Of a stretch of DNA of 64,000 bases, positions 12,323-21,332 are shown one piece after another. Position 1 is the first letter of the stretch, and each line of letters starts with the position of its first letter. This DNA comes from Pseudomonas guariconensis. GTDB lineage: Bacteria > Pseudomonadota > Gammaproteobacteria > Pseudomonadales > Pseudomonadaceae. The notes below the pieces were generated by a model that had not been told where the DNA came from, did not search any database, and worked only from the letters and a program-made list of their open reading frames with translations. Location: NCBI RefSeq assembly GCF_024127895.1, contig NZ_JAMYBK010000006.1, forward strand, positions 1-64,000, in the 5' to 3' direction. The position numbers and the translations under genes are program-made.

Positions 12323-12660
12323 AGATGAACGGCTCGCCGCAATGGCGTGCCGTGCTTAATAACCAAAGTTGCCAGCGAAGAGTATAAGCCGCTTATTGTT
12401 GCTGCGCGGGTTAATAACTTTCACGCGGCTCGAAACAATCGGCACCAATGGTCGGAAGTGTGCACTAAACTTGTGGCGAGGGCTTGAAGTGTCGATGGCG
12501 TCTGTCTTACGTTACAGACCAGTTCTCGACGCAGCTCCCATGGCGCCAGGCTCGCCCGCATCCGGGCGAGAGCCGGCATGCCGCGAAACATGGCTTTCTG
12601 AATGTCCAGGAGTTGCAGGGCAGCACTTCGATAGTTCACGTTGAATAATGGCGGCAGCGC
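12323..12660. other. Gene-free stretch with several hairpins
   Basis: 338 bases with no credible gene. On the + strand a nested structure is visible at 12491-12530: outer GTCGA/TCGAC, inner GTCTGT/ACAGAC. A second hairpin follows at 12551-12570 (CTCGCCCG/CGGGCGAG with a 4-base loop). The second half could be a long 5' leader of chaC or an independent small RNA. Open frames on both strands here show no known domain. Confidence 0.4.
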
Positions 12661-13311
12661 ATGTCGGCACTTGAAAGTTCACCCTGGCAGATCACCTATC
12701 CACCGTCGCTCGATTTCGGCCAGCAACTGACCCGCGAGCAATTGCTCAACTCCATGAGAATGACCATGGCGCGCCACGAAGGCGGCCCGGTGTGGTTGTT
12801 CGCCTATGGTTCGCTGATCTGGCGGCCGGAATGCAATGCGGTCGAACGCCAGCGAGCCCGGGTGCATGGCTATCATCGCGGCCTGTACCTGTGGTCGCAC
12901 GAACATCGCGGCACGCCGGAGTGCCCAGGGTTGGTGTTCGGACTCGACCGTGGCGGCTCGTGCAGCGGGTTCGCCTACCGCCTGGACGAGAACGGCCTGG
13001 AGGACTCGTTGCTGGCCCTGTGGCAACGGGAGATGCCCTACCCCGCGTATCGGCCTCATTGGCTCAATTGCCGGCTGGGCGATGGCAGCAAGGTCCAGGC
13101 CCTGGGCTTCGTCCTGGAGCGGCATCTGCCGTGCTATGCCGGTAATCTGCCGGATACCCTGTTCAGCCAGATCCTGGCCAGTGCCAAGGGCCGCTTCGGC
13201 AGTACCCGCGAGTATGTCGAGCAGACCTTGAACGCCTTGCGCCACCACCAGATGCCGGATCGCAACCTAGAGGCGCGGTTTCGACGCTGCCATAACCTGC
13301 GCGAGGTCTGA
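12661..13311 (+). CDS. chaC: Glutathione-specific gamma-glutamylcyclotransferase (ChaC family)
   Basis: A 216-residue ChaC-like enzyme expected to cleave glutathione to 5-oxoproline and Cys-Gly. The signature substrate-binding loop FAYGSLIWRPE lies at about residues 44-54. The family stretch HGYHRGLYLWSHEHRGTPECPGL (shown whole in the gene) follows, and a conserved acidic residue is in the RLDENGLEDSLLALW region. It is slightly shorter than the E. coli protein. No neighbouring cation antiporter ChaA is present. A long structured gap precedes the gene, so it probably has its own promoter. Confidence 0.88.
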   Translation: MSALESSPWQITYPPSLDFGQQLTREQLLNSMRMTMARHEGGPVWLFAYGSLIWRPECNAVERQRARVHGYHRGLYLWSHEHRGTPECPGLVFGLDRGGSCSGFAYRLDENGLEDSLLALWQREMPYPAYRPHWLNCRLGDGSKVQALGFVLERHLPCYAGNLPDTLFSQILASAKGRFGSTREYVEQTLNALRHHQMPDRNLEARFRRCHNLREV

Positions 13312-13356
13312 CAGGCCGCTTTGCGGCCCGTCGCCGACAACTGAAGGCCCCAGCGC

Positions 13357-14334
13357 TCAGCGGGTCAATACCACCAGCTTGCCCACCGCCTGCCGTTGCC
13401 CCAGCCGCTCGATGGCCGTTCCGGCCTCGGCCAGCGGATAGGTCTGCGACACCAGTGGCTTGAGCTTGCCCTCGGCATGCCAGACGAACAACTGGCGGAA
13501 GTTGGCAGCATTGTCCTCGGGCTGGCGCTGGGCGAAGGCCCCCCAGAACACCCCCACCACCGAAGCCCCCTTGAGCAGCGCCAGGTTCACCGGCAAATGC
13601 GGAATGGTCCCGCTGGCAAACCCCACCACCAGCAGCCGGCCGTTCCAGGCCAGGCCGCGCACGGCTTGGTCGAACAGCTCGCCACCGACCGGGTCGTAGA
13701 TCACGTCCACGCCCTGGCCGCCGGTCAGGCGCTTGATCTCGTCCTTGAGGCTCGCCTGGCCGTAGTCGATCAGCTCGTCGGCGCCAGCGGCCTTGGCCAC
13801 GGCGAGCTTTTCGGCACTGCTGGCGGCGGCGATCACCCGCGCACCCATGGCCTTGCCGATTTCCACTGCCGCCAGGCCGACGCCACCGGAGGCGCCGAGC
13901 ACCAGCAGGGTCTCGCCGGCCTTGAGCTGGCCGCGTTGTTTCAGCGCATGCATCGAAGTGCCGTAGGTCATGCCGAAGGCGGCGGCGGTGGTGAAGTCCA
14001 TGCCCTCGGGAATGGGCAGCACATTGTAGAAGGGCACGGCCACCTGTTCGGCGAAGGCGCCCCAGCCGGTCAGGGCCATGACCCGGTCGCCAACCTTGAA
14101 GGCGCCGGCCTTCTCGCCCACGGCGGCGACCACTCCGGCAGCCTCGCCACCCGGCGAGAACGGCAGGGGTGGCTGGAACTGGTACTTGCCTTCGATGATC
14201 AGGGTATCGGGAAAGTTGACCCCGGCGGCGTGCACGTCGAGGAGGACTTCGTTCCTCTTCGGCTCCGGGCTCGCCACCTCTTCCAGGGCCAGGTCCCGCG
14301 CCGGGCCCAGGGTTTTGCACAATACGGCTTTCAT
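13357..14334 (-). CDS. NADPH:quinone oxidoreductase, zinc-independent MDR family
   Basis: A 325-residue medium-chain dehydrogenase/reductase of the quinone oxidoreductase group. The GroES-like N-domain starts MKAVLCKTLGPARDLALEEV. The Rossmann fold has LVLGASGGVGLAAVEIGKAMGARVI, and the catalytic zinc cysteines are missing, as expected for the quinone reductase branch. The C-terminus has AGTAIERLGQRQAVGKLVV. ATG 14334 is preceded by AAAGGAAT. The frame remains open far upstream but those codons lie antisense to the next gene. The physiological acceptor is not predictable from sequence. Confidence 0.9.
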   Translation of the reverse strand: MKAVLCKTLGPARDLALEEVASPEPKRNEVLLDVHAAGVNFPDTLIIEGKYQFQPPLPFSPGGEAAGVVAAVGEKAGAFKVGDRVMALTGWGAFAEQVAVPFYNVLPIPEGMDFTTAAAFGMTYGTSMHALKQRGQLKAGETLLVLGASGGVGLAAVEIGKAMGARVIAAASSAEKLAVAKAAGADELIDYGQASLKDEIKRLTGGQGVDVIYDPVGGELFDQAVRGLAWNGRLLVVGFASGTIPHLPVNLALLKGASVVGVFWGAFAQRQPEDNAANFRQLFVWHAEGKLKPLVSQTYPLAEAGTAIERLGQRQAVGKLVVLTR

Positions 14335-14553
14335 CGGGGCTATTCCTTTGCGTGTGGTGGCCGATAAGTGTAGGAGGGGCAGGTGCCCGGTCAACGAGCA
14401 TGGCCCGCCCTGATGGGCCGACATAAGCCCCGCATCGGTTCGACATTGACCTGAAGGGCAAGCATGAGCCGGGGGCCAGGGCTGCCAAGCAGCGGCTTGG
14501 GTTTGGACGATGTGCTGGGTAAGCTGGCGCCAACTGTATTGAGGAGCGAATTC

Positions 14554-14958
14554 GTGAAAGCGTGGATCTTGATGGTGCTGGCCTTGCTGCTGCCAGCTGC
14601 GGCCCTGGCCGAGGACGCCAAGGATGGGCAGCCCAAGGTTTCCTATATCAGCCTGAGCCCGCCCTTCGTCGGCAACTACGCCCTCGACGGCAGCCCCAGG
14701 CTGCGTGTGTACAAGGCCGATGTGGCCCTGCGCGTGTCCGGCGATGCCGCAGCGGCGGCGGTCAAGCACCACGAGCCGCTGATCCGCAACCAACTGGTGG
14801 CGTTGTTCACCCAGCAGGGCGTGGACAACATGAACAGCGTCGAGGCCAAGGAGCAGCTGCGCCAGGAAGCGCTCAGGCAGGTCCAGCAGGTCATGGAGGC
14901 CGAGGAGGGCAAGCCGATCGTCGAGGACCTGCTGTTCAACAACCTGATCGTGCAGTGA
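14554..14958 (+). CDS. FliL-like basal-body-associated protein, orphan copy
   Basis: A 134-residue exported protein with an N-terminal signal segment (KAWILMVLALLLPAAALAED) followed by a FliL-type domain: strands around YISLSPPFVGNYA and an amphipathic tail with RNQLVALFTQQG and EAKEQLRQEALRQVQQVM. FliL supports stator function at the flagellar motor. This copy lies far from any flagellar gene in the window and has a signal sequence instead of the usual longer cytoplasmic N-terminus. GTG 14554 follows GAGGAG at 14541-14546. Its stop abuts that of the convergent permease gene. Confidence 0.8.
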   Translation: MKAWILMVLALLLPAAALAEDAKDGQPKVSYISLSPPFVGNYALDGSPRLRVYKADVALRVSGDAAAAAVKHHEPLIRNQLVALFTQQGVDNMNSVEAKEQLRQEALRQVQQVMEAEEGKPIVEDLLFNNLIVQ

Positions 14959-16071
14959 TCAGGAGGTCAGGCTGCGGCGAAAGCGTGCCAGGGCCACGCT
15001 GAAGAACACCAGGCCGATCACAGCCAGGGCCAGGACATCCGGCCACACCACCGCAAGCCCGGCATCGCGGAACAGGATTGCCGCGCCGAGGCTGACGAAG
15101 TGGGTCGAGGGCGAGCCCTGCATGACCCACTGTAGCCACTGCGGCATGCTATCCAGCGGTGTGCTGCCGCCGGAGAGCAGCAGCATCGGGATGATCACCG
15201 GGATCGCCAGCAGGCCGAACTGCGGAGTCGAGCGCGCCAGGGTGGCGAGGAAAATGCCCAGTGCCGTGCTGGCGAACAGGTACAGGGCGGTCACGCCCAG
15301 GAACAGGCCCATGGACCCGGCCAGCGGCACGCCCAGCGCCCCCTTGACCACCACCTCGAGCGATACCCAGGTGCACAGCACGACCACCAGGGCGTTGCTG
15401 CCGATCTTCGCCAGCATGATTTCCAGCGCTGTCAGCGGCAGCACCAGCAGGTGGTCCAGGGTGCCATGTTCGCGCTCGCGCAGCAGTGCGGTGCCGGTGA
15501 GGATGATGGCCAGGATGGTGATGTTGTTGACGATCTGGATCACCGCCAGGAACCAGCCACCTTCCAGGTTGGGATTGAACAGCGCCCGCGGGCTGATCGT
15601 CGCCGGGCTGGCTGCGGCGGTGCCGCCGGCGTAGTCGAGCAGTTCGCGCTCGAAGATCCGGCCGATGTAGCCCGCCCCCATGAACGCCTGGCTCATGGCC
15701 GTGGCATCGACGTTGATCTGCAGCTCGGGCGAGCGCCCGGCCAGCAGATCGCCCTGGAAGTTCACCGGCACGTTGATCACGAAGGTGTACTGGCCGCTGT
15801 CCATGGCCTGGTCGAGGCGGTCCAAGGCCAGTGGCACGGCGGGCTGGAACTCGGGCGGTTGCAGCGATTCGGCCAGTTTGCGCGAGACCTGGCTGCGATC
15901 CTCGTCGACCACCGCCACGCTGGCGTTGTGCACGCCGATCACCGAGCCGGCCGCCGGCATGTAGATCGCCACGCTGAAGGCGTACAGCAGAAACAGCAGC
16001 AGCACGCTGTCGTGGCGCAGGCTGGTCAGCTCCTTCAGGCCCAGGCGCAGGGTATGGTGCAGGCGGTGCAT
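14959..16071 (-). CDS. yhhJ: ABC-2 type transporter permease (YhhJ-like)
   Basis: A 370-residue inner-membrane permease of the ABC-2 export family. One membrane span near residues 22-42 is followed by a large periplasmic domain, then five C-terminal spans including the NITILAIILTGTALLREREHGTLDHLLVLP block typical of the family. It is the last gene of an operon with the double-ATPase protein (1 base gap) and the HlyD-like adaptor, the same order as E. coli yhiI-rbbA-yhhJ. It probably pairs with the permease half of the upstream protein. Confidence 0.87.
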   Translation of the reverse strand: MHRLHHTLRLGLKELTSLRHDSVLLLFLLYAFSVAIYMPAAGSVIGVHNASVAVVDEDRSQVSRKLAESLQPPEFQPAVPLALDRLDQAMDSGQYTFVINVPVNFQGDLLAGRSPELQINVDATAMSQAFMGAGYIGRIFERELLDYAGGTAAASPATISPRALFNPNLEGGWFLAVIQIVNNITILAIILTGTALLREREHGTLDHLLVLPLTALEIMLAKIGSNALVVVLCTWVSLEVVVKGALGVPLAGSMGLFLGVTALYLFASTALGIFLATLARSTPQFGLLAIPVIIPMLLLSGGSTPLDSMPQWLQWVMQGSPSTHFVSLGAAILFRDAGLAVVWPDVLALAVIGLVFFSVALARFRRSLTS

Positions 16072-16072
16072 G

Positions 16073-18793
16073 TCAGGCTTCCTGCTTCTTCAGCATGGCC
16101 AGGCTCAGGCCGCTGAAGGCGACGAAGAAGCCCAGCAGGGCCAGGCACTGTGGCCATAGCTCGCGCAGGCCGAGGGCCTTGGTGAAGGTGCCGACGGCAA
16201 TGTCGAGGAAGTAGCCGGCCGGGAACAACTGGCCCATCAGCGCCGCGGCGCCATCGAGCGACGAGCGCGGCACGATCAGCCCGGAGAACTGGATGGTCGG
16301 CAGGCTGGTGATGATCATGGTGCCGAGGATCGCTGCGATCTGCGTGCGGGTGAAGGCCGAGATCAGCAGACCCAGGCTGGTGGTCGCCAGCAGGTACAGG
16401 AAACCGCCGCAGGCCAGGGCCGGCAGGCTGCCCTTGAGCGGTACGCCGAACAGCCAGCGGTTCATCGCCACCAGCAGCGCCAGGTTGACCAGGCTCACCG
16501 CCAAGTAGGGGGCCTGCTTGCCGAGCAGGAACTCCAGGCGAGTCAGGGGCGTGGCGTAGAAGTTGGTGATCGAGCCCAGTTCCTTTTCCCGGACGATGCC
16601 CAGGGCCGTGAGCATGGCCGGGATGAACGCCAGGATCAGCGCCATGACGCCAGGGCCGATGGCGTTCACGCTGACCACGTCCTGGTTGTAGCGAAAGCGT
16701 GTCTCCAGCCTGACCGGCGCCTGCCGAGGCTGCGGTTGTGAGCTCAGCGCAGCGAGTTGCTCGAGGTTGGCCTGGTGCACCGCCTCCACGTAGTTGCGGC
16801 TGGTCTCGGCGCGAAACGGCATGCCACCGTCGAGCCAGGCTGCCACCACCGGCTGGCGGCCGGCATGCAGGTCGCGGCCGAAGCCGGGTGGGATCTCCAG
16901 GGCGAGCTTGATCTCCGAGCGCTGCAGGCGTTGGTGCAATTGGGTGGCATCGCGGATCGGCGCCTGCTCGGCGAAGTAGCGCGAGCCGCGAAACGCTTCC
17001 AGGTAGGCGCGGCTCTGCGGGCTCTGGTCCTGGTCATAGACGGCGAAGGCAAGGTTTTCCACATCCAGGGAAATGCCGTAGCCGAAGATCACCATCATGA
17101 ACAGCGCACCCAGCAAGGCGAAGGCCAGGCGGACCTTGTCGCGCAGCAGTTCCTTGCCCTCGCGGCTGGCCACCGCCAGCAGCCGGCGCAGGCTGAAGCC
17201 CTGGCGCAACGGGCGTGTGGCGTCCTCGGCCTGCTCCAGGGTGGCATTGGTCGATGCCTGCTGGCCTTGTTCCTGGGCCTGCTCCAGGCAGCGGACGAAG
17301 GCGTCCTCCAGCGTCGCGCCGGCGAACTGCGCCTGCAAGGTGGCAGGCGTGTCGCAGGCCAGGACCCGGCCGGCGTGCATCAGCGAGATACGGTCGCAGC
17401 GCAGGGCTTCGTTCATGAAGTGGGTGGACAGGAAGATAGTCACGTCCTGCTCTCGCGACAGCTCGACCAGCAACCGCCAGAAGTCATCGCGGGCGGCCGG
17501 ATCGACGCCGGAGGTCGGTTCGTCGAGGATCAGCACCTCGGGCCGGTGCAGCACCGCCACCGCCAGCGACAGGCGCTGGCGCAGGCCCAGGGGCAGGGCG
17601 CCGGAGGGCTGGTCGGCGATGGCCTGCAGGCCGAAGCGCTGTAGCAGTTCGGCGATGCGCGGGGTGCTGTCGGCCTTGGGCAGGTCGAACAGGCGGGCGT
17701 GCAGCTCGAGGTTTTGTCGGGCGCTCAGCTCGCCATACAGGGAAAAGGCCTGGGACATGAAGCCGACCCGCTTGCGGGTGGCCAGGTCGCGGGCGTCCAC
17801 CGGCCGGCCGAGCAGGTTAGCGCTGCCTTCGCTGGCCGGCATCAGGCCGGTGAGCACCTTCATGGTGGTGGTCTTGCCGCAGCCGTTGGAGCCGAGGAAG
17901 CCGAAGATCTCGCCACGGCCGATAGCGAAGCTGACCTTGTCCACGGCGGTGAAGTCGCCGAAGCGCAGGGTCAGGCCGTGGGCTTCGATGGCGACCGGCC
18001 CATCGTCCGCCTGGCGGGGCGGAATGCTCAAGGGCTCGGCCGTCTCGCCTTTGCCGTCCTGGAAATAGGTGAAGGCATCGTCCAGCTTGCCGCTGGCGGT
18101 CACCGCGGCCAGTTCGCGGCTGGGGCCGGCGGCCAGCAGGCGACCGCCGTCGAGCATCAGGCAATGTTCGAACTGCTCGGCTTCCTCCATATAGGCCGTG
18201 GCCACCAGCAGGGTCAACTGCGGGCGCTGCGCGCGGACCTGCTCGACCAGCTCCCAGAAGCGCCGGCGGGACAGCGGGTCGACGCCGGTGGTCGGTTCGT
18301 CGAGGATCAGCAGGTCGGGCTCGTGGATCAGCGCGCAGCACAGGCCGAGCTTCTGCTTCATGCCGCCGGACAACTTGCCCGCCGGGCGATCGGCGAAGCG
18401 CTCCAGGTCGGTGGCGCGCAGCAGGTTGGCCATGCGTTGTTCGCGCTGGGCGCGGCCCAGGCCGAAGAGGGTGGCGAAAAAGCGGATGTTCTCGCGGATC
18501 GACAGCTCCGGGTACAGGTTGTTGCCCAGGCCCTGGGGCATGAAGGCGACCCGTGGATAGAGCTGGTTGCGGTGGCGACGTCGGCGGATCGGGCCGCCCA
18601 GCACCTGCAACTCGCCCTGCTGCAGGCGCTTGACCCCGGCGATCAGCCCTAGCAGCGTGGACTTGCCGGCACCGTCTGGGCCGATCAGGCCACAGCGGGT
18701 GCCGGCCGGTAGGCTGAAACCCAGGGTTTGCAAGGCGACCAGGTCGCCGTAGCGGTGGCTGATGCCCTCGGCCACCAGCGCCGGAGCACTCAT
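16073..18793 (-). CDS. rbbA: ABC transporter with two ATPase domains fused to an ABC-2 permease (RbbA-like)
   Basis: A 906-residue fusion. ATPase domain 1 has Walker A GPDGAGKSTLL and signature LSGGMKQKLGL. ATPase domain 2 has Walker A GSNGCGKTTTMK and a degenerate signature LPLGLRQRLSLAVAV. The C-terminal 370 residues form an ABC-2 permease with the REKELGSITNFYATPLTRLEFLLGK motif present in the gene. E. coli RbbA of this layout has been reported to bind ribosomes, but in this operon with adaptor and second permease an export role is at least as likely. It overlaps the upstream adaptor gene by 4 bases (ATGA). Confidence 0.9.
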   Translation of the reverse strand: MSAPALVAEGISHRYGDLVALQTLGFSLPAGTRCGLIGPDGAGKSTLLGLIAGVKRLQQGELQVLGGPIRRRRHRNQLYPRVAFMPQGLGNNLYPELSIRENIRFFATLFGLGRAQREQRMANLLRATDLERFADRPAGKLSGGMKQKLGLCCALIHEPDLLILDEPTTGVDPLSRRRFWELVEQVRAQRPQLTLLVATAYMEEAEQFEHCLMLDGGRLLAAGPSRELAAVTASGKLDDAFTYFQDGKGETAEPLSIPPRQADDGPVAIEAHGLTLRFGDFTAVDKVSFAIGRGEIFGFLGSNGCGKTTTMKVLTGLMPASEGSANLLGRPVDARDLATRKRVGFMSQAFSLYGELSARQNLELHARLFDLPKADSTPRIAELLQRFGLQAIADQPSGALPLGLRQRLSLAVAVLHRPEVLILDEPTSGVDPAARDDFWRLLVELSREQDVTIFLSTHFMNEALRCDRISLMHAGRVLACDTPATLQAQFAGATLEDAFVRCLEQAQEQGQQASTNATLEQAEDATRPLRQGFSLRRLLAVASREGKELLRDKVRLAFALLGALFMMVIFGYGISLDVENLAFAVYDQDQSPQSRAYLEAFRGSRYFAEQAPIRDATQLHQRLQRSEIKLALEIPPGFGRDLHAGRQPVVAAWLDGGMPFRAETSRNYVEAVHQANLEQLAALSSQPQPRQAPVRLETRFRYNQDVVSVNAIGPGVMALILAFIPAMLTALGIVREKELGSITNFYATPLTRLEFLLGKQAPYLAVSLVNLALLVAMNRWLFGVPLKGSLPALACGGFLYLLATTSLGLLISAFTRTQIAAILGTMIITSLPTIQFSGLIVPRSSLDGAAALMGQLFPAGYFLDIAVGTFTKALGLRELWPQCLALLGFFVAFSGLSLAMLKKQEA

Positions 18794-19749
18794 TGCAGGT
18801 CGGCCGGCCAGTTCACGTCGGCCGTGCGCACGTAGCCGGCGCCCGGCATGCCTGGCTTGGCCTGGGGCACGGCGCTGGGCTCGGTCAGGCGCAGCTTGAC
18901 CCGAAACACCAGCTTTTGGCGCTCGTCACGGGTTTCCACCTGCTTGGGGGTGAACTGCGCCTTGGCCGCGACGAACGCTACCTTCGCCGGCAAGGCTTGC
19001 CCCGGCAGGGCATCGAGCACGATTCGCGCCGGGTCGCCGACGGTCAGGCGACCGGTGGTGGAGGCGGGCAGGTAGAGGTTCATGTACTGGTCGCTCGGGT
19101 CGATCAGCATCAGCACGCGGCCGCCGGCGCCCAGCACTTCGCCGGGCTCGGCCAGGCGCAACTGGATGATGCCGTCGATGGGCGCGCGCAGGCTGCTGTC
19201 GTCGATTTCGCTGGTGAGCTGTGCCACCTGGGCCTCGGCGGCACCGATGGCGGCCTTGATCGCCGCCAGCTGGGCGCGGGCGGCGACGACTGCGGCGTTG
19301 GCGGTGTCGTAGCGGGCCTGCTGCTGGTCGAGTAGTTGCTGGCTGGCGAACTTGCGCTGGTAGATCTCACGGACCCGCTTGAGCTCCTGGCTGGCCAGCA
19401 ACCGCTCGCTCTGGCGCAACTGCACGTTGGCCACGGCGGCGGCATGGTTCTCCCGCGCCCGCAGCACTTCGGCCTCGGCCTGGCTGCGCTGGGCCTCCAG
19501 CGTGCGGGTATCGATGCGTGCCAGCAGTTGGCCGCGGGTCACCCTGTCGCCTTCATCGACCAGCACTTCGGCCAGGCGCCCCGGGACCTTGCTGGCGATC
19601 TGCACTTCGGTGGCCTCGAGGCGGCCGTTGCCCATGCTCACGCCTTCGGGCAGGCGATCGTGCAGGGATTTCCAGTAACCCAGGCCGCCCGCCGCCAGCA
19701 ACAGGGCGAGCAGGGCAGTGGCAAAGAGTTTCGGTGCGTATCGGCTCAT
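18790..19749 (-). CDS. yhiI: HlyD-family membrane fusion protein (YhiI-like)
   Basis: A 319-residue periplasmic adaptor. It has one N-terminal membrane anchor (LFATALLALLLAAGGLGYW), the first lipoyl half (EVQIASKVPGRLAEVLVDEG), a long coiled coil with repeated QAEAEVLRARENHAAA-type sequence, the second lipoyl half (LRAPIDGIIQLRLAEPGEVL) and a beta-barrel domain. It should link the two ABC permease proteins downstream to a TolC-like outer-membrane channel encoded elsewhere. ATG 19749 was preferred to an in-frame GTG at 19776; neither has a strong ribosome site. First gene of the three-gene operon. Confidence 0.9.
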   Translation of the reverse strand: MSRYAPKLFATALLALLLAAGGLGYWKSLHDRLPEGVSMGNGRLEATEVQIASKVPGRLAEVLVDEGDRVTRGQLLARIDTRTLEAQRSQAEAEVLRARENHAAAVANVQLRQSERLLASQELKRVREIYQRKFASQQLLDQQQARYDTANAAVVAARAQLAAIKAAIGAAEAQVAQLTSEIDDSSLRAPIDGIIQLRLAEPGEVLGAGGRVLMLIDPSDQYMNLYLPASTTGRLTVGDPARIVLDALPGQALPAKVAFVAAKAQFTPKQVETRDERQKLVFRVKLRLTEPSAVPQAKPGMPGAGYVRTADVNWPADLQ

Positions 19750-19845
19750 CGAGGCTGCGTCCCTGCTGTATTGCACACCCGATAGTGACGCAGGGCCGCG
19801 CCGTGCGCCTTGATGTTGGTCAAGCCACTGACGATAGTCGCAGGT

Positions 19846-20295
19846 TCAGCCCAGCGCGAGGATGGCCGCCCACTGCTGTGGGGTGACCGGCATCACCGAC
19901 AGGCGGCTGCCTTTTTGCACCAGCGGCAGTTCGGCCAGGGCGGCCTGTTGCTTGAGCAGGCCCAGGCCCAGAACCTGGCCGAATGTCTTCACGTGGGCCA
20001 CGTCCACTGCGCTCCAGGGGTTCTTGTCGGCACTGGCCTTGGCATCGAAGTAGGGGCTCTGCGGGTCGAGCGCGGTGGGGTCGGGGTAAGCCGCGGCGAT
20101 GATCCGGGCGATGCCGGCGATACCCGGTTGCGGGCAACTGGAGTGGTAGAAGAAGAACTCGTCGCCTATGCTCATGGCCCGCAGGAAATTGCGCGCCTGG
20201 TAGTTGCGCACCCCGTCCCAGCGTGCCTGCCCGAGGCGTGCCAAGGCGTCGATGGAGAGCTCGTCGGGCTCGGATTTCATCAGCCAATAGGCCAT
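19846..20295 (-). CDS. EVE domain protein
   Basis: A 149-residue PUA-like EVE domain protein. It starts MAYWLMKSEPDELSIDAL and contains WDGVRNYQARNFLRAMSIGD and FFYHSSCPQPGIAGIARI, which form the aromatic binding pocket of the fold. EVE domains are thought to bind modified nucleobases; the ligand of this conserved house-keeping copy is unknown. ATG 20295 has AGGAG at the right distance. The neighbours (ygfA, 6S RNA, zapA) are the usual Pseudomonas context. Confidence 0.9.
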   Translation of the reverse strand: MAYWLMKSEPDELSIDALARLGQARWDGVRNYQARNFLRAMSIGDEFFFYHSSCPQPGIAGIARIIAAAYPDPTALDPQSPYFDAKASADKNPWSAVDVAHVKTFGQVLGLGLLKQQAALAELPLVQKGSRLSVMPVTPQQWAAILALG

Positions 20296-20475
20296 GGATG
20301 CTGCTCCTGACAAAATTTGAAATAACCTGGCCCACTAAACCGACGGTCGGTTGGCGTCAACGTTTGCGTGTCGTCGCACGTTGTCGGAAAATGCGCCGAT
20401 TTTAAAGCTAGACGCTCCGGCAACACCAAGAAGGTTGCCGAGCCTGAACAGTTTGCCTTAGGGGGGCATTCATCG

Positions 20476-20625
20476 ATGAACCAACGCAAACCGGATTTGC
20501 TCTGGATCCTGGTCTTCATCTTCGGCCTGGGTGTCGTCACCACCGGTTATGCGCAGAGTTTCTGGGAGCGCAAGATGGACGCTGCCTACCAGATGCCGGT
20601 CGATCCCGCCCAGCAGCAACGCTGA
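20476..20625 (+). CDS. Small membrane or exported protein, 49 residues
   Basis: A short gene encoding MNQRKPDLLWILVFIFGLG, then VVTTGYAQSFWERKMD and a Pro/Gln end. One hydrophobic helix (residues 8-26) could be a membrane anchor or an uncleaved signal; YAQS resembles a cleavage site. A GGGGGG tract lies about 10 bases before ATG 20476. It is convergent with ygfA and divergent from the EVE gene. I recognise it only as a conserved small Pseudomonas protein of unknown function. Confidence 0.65.
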   Translation: MNQRKPDLLWILVFIFGLGVVTTGYAQSFWERKMDAAYQMPVDPAQQQR

Positions 20626-20644
20626 CCCCCTTCGCTGGCGCCGC

Positions 20645-21253
20645 TCAGTTCGGCGCCAGGTACCAGCCACGGTCCGAGACCGTTCCCTTGAGCGGCACAT
20701 CCCAACTGGCCTGGGCCAGCCGCTCGACCTTCTGGCATTCATGGGCCAGCCCCAGCAGCAACGGTTTCTTCCACGCCTTGCGCCGCGCCTGATAGGCCAG
20801 GCTGCGGTCGTAGAAGCCACCGCCCATGCCCAGCCGGCCGCCTACTTCGTCGAAGCCCACCAAGGGTAGCAGGATCAGGTCCAGTGACCAGATCGGTCGT
20901 TGGCGCTTGCGATCGGTCAGCGGCTCGGGGATGCGGAAGCGGTTGGGGCGCAGTTTTTCTCCACGCTCGAAACGCTGGAACACCATGCGCGTGCGCGGCC
21001 AGGCGTGCAGCACCGGAAGGTAGGTACGCTTGCCGCGCCGCTGGGCCTCGCGCAGCAACAGGCGCGGGTCGATCTCGCCGTCGTTGGGTAGGTACAGGGC
21101 GATGTGCCGGGCACGGCGGAACAGTGGATGCTGGGCCAGTTGGCGGTACAGGCCAAGGGAGGCCTGGCGCTGTTGGGCCGGGGTGAGAGCGCGGCGGGCA
21201 TTACGGAGCAGGCGACGGAGTTGAGGGCGGGTGAGCGGCGCGGTGTCGGTCAT
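20645..21253 (-). CDS. ygfA: 5-formyltetrahydrofolate cyclo-ligase
   Basis: A 202-residue enzyme that converts 5-formyl-THF to 5,10-methenyl-THF using ATP. The family motif GMGGGFYDRSLAYQ is near residue 135, and an N-terminal arginine-rich helix (QLRRLLRNARRALTPAQQ) binds nucleotide. It lies directly downstream of 6S RNA on the same strand, the widely conserved ssrS-ygfA arrangement in gamma-proteobacteria, so the two are probably cotranscribed. Confidence 0.94.
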   Translation of the reverse strand: MTDTAPLTRPQLRRLLRNARRALTPAQQRQASLGLYRQLAQHPLFRRARHIALYLPNDGEIDPRLLLREAQRRGKRTYLPVLHAWPRTRMVFQRFERGEKLRPNRFRIPEPLTDRKRQRPIWSLDLILLPLVGFDEVGGRLGMGGGFYDRSLAYQARRKAWKKPLLLGLAHECQKVERLAQASWDVPLKGTVSDRGWYLAPN

Positions 21254-21300
21254 GGCACAGGCGTTCCCAGAGGTGCCGGCCGCCGCTGCGGCCAGACGAA

Positions 21301-21323
21301 TTGCCCGCCGGGAAGGCGGGCAA
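21301..21323 (-). terminator. Hairpin at the 3' end of 6S RNA
   Basis: TTGCCCGCC/GGCGGGCAA inverted repeat just after the 6S closing stem on the minus strand. The following bases (TTCGT) form only a weak T tract, so read-through into ygfA is likely. Confidence 0.55.
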
Positions 21324-21332
21324 GGCGGAATT

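Noticed and set aside
12421..12639. 72-codon minus-strand frame before chaC
   Set aside because: No good ribosome site or family match; the DNA hairpins in this stretch explain it at least as well.
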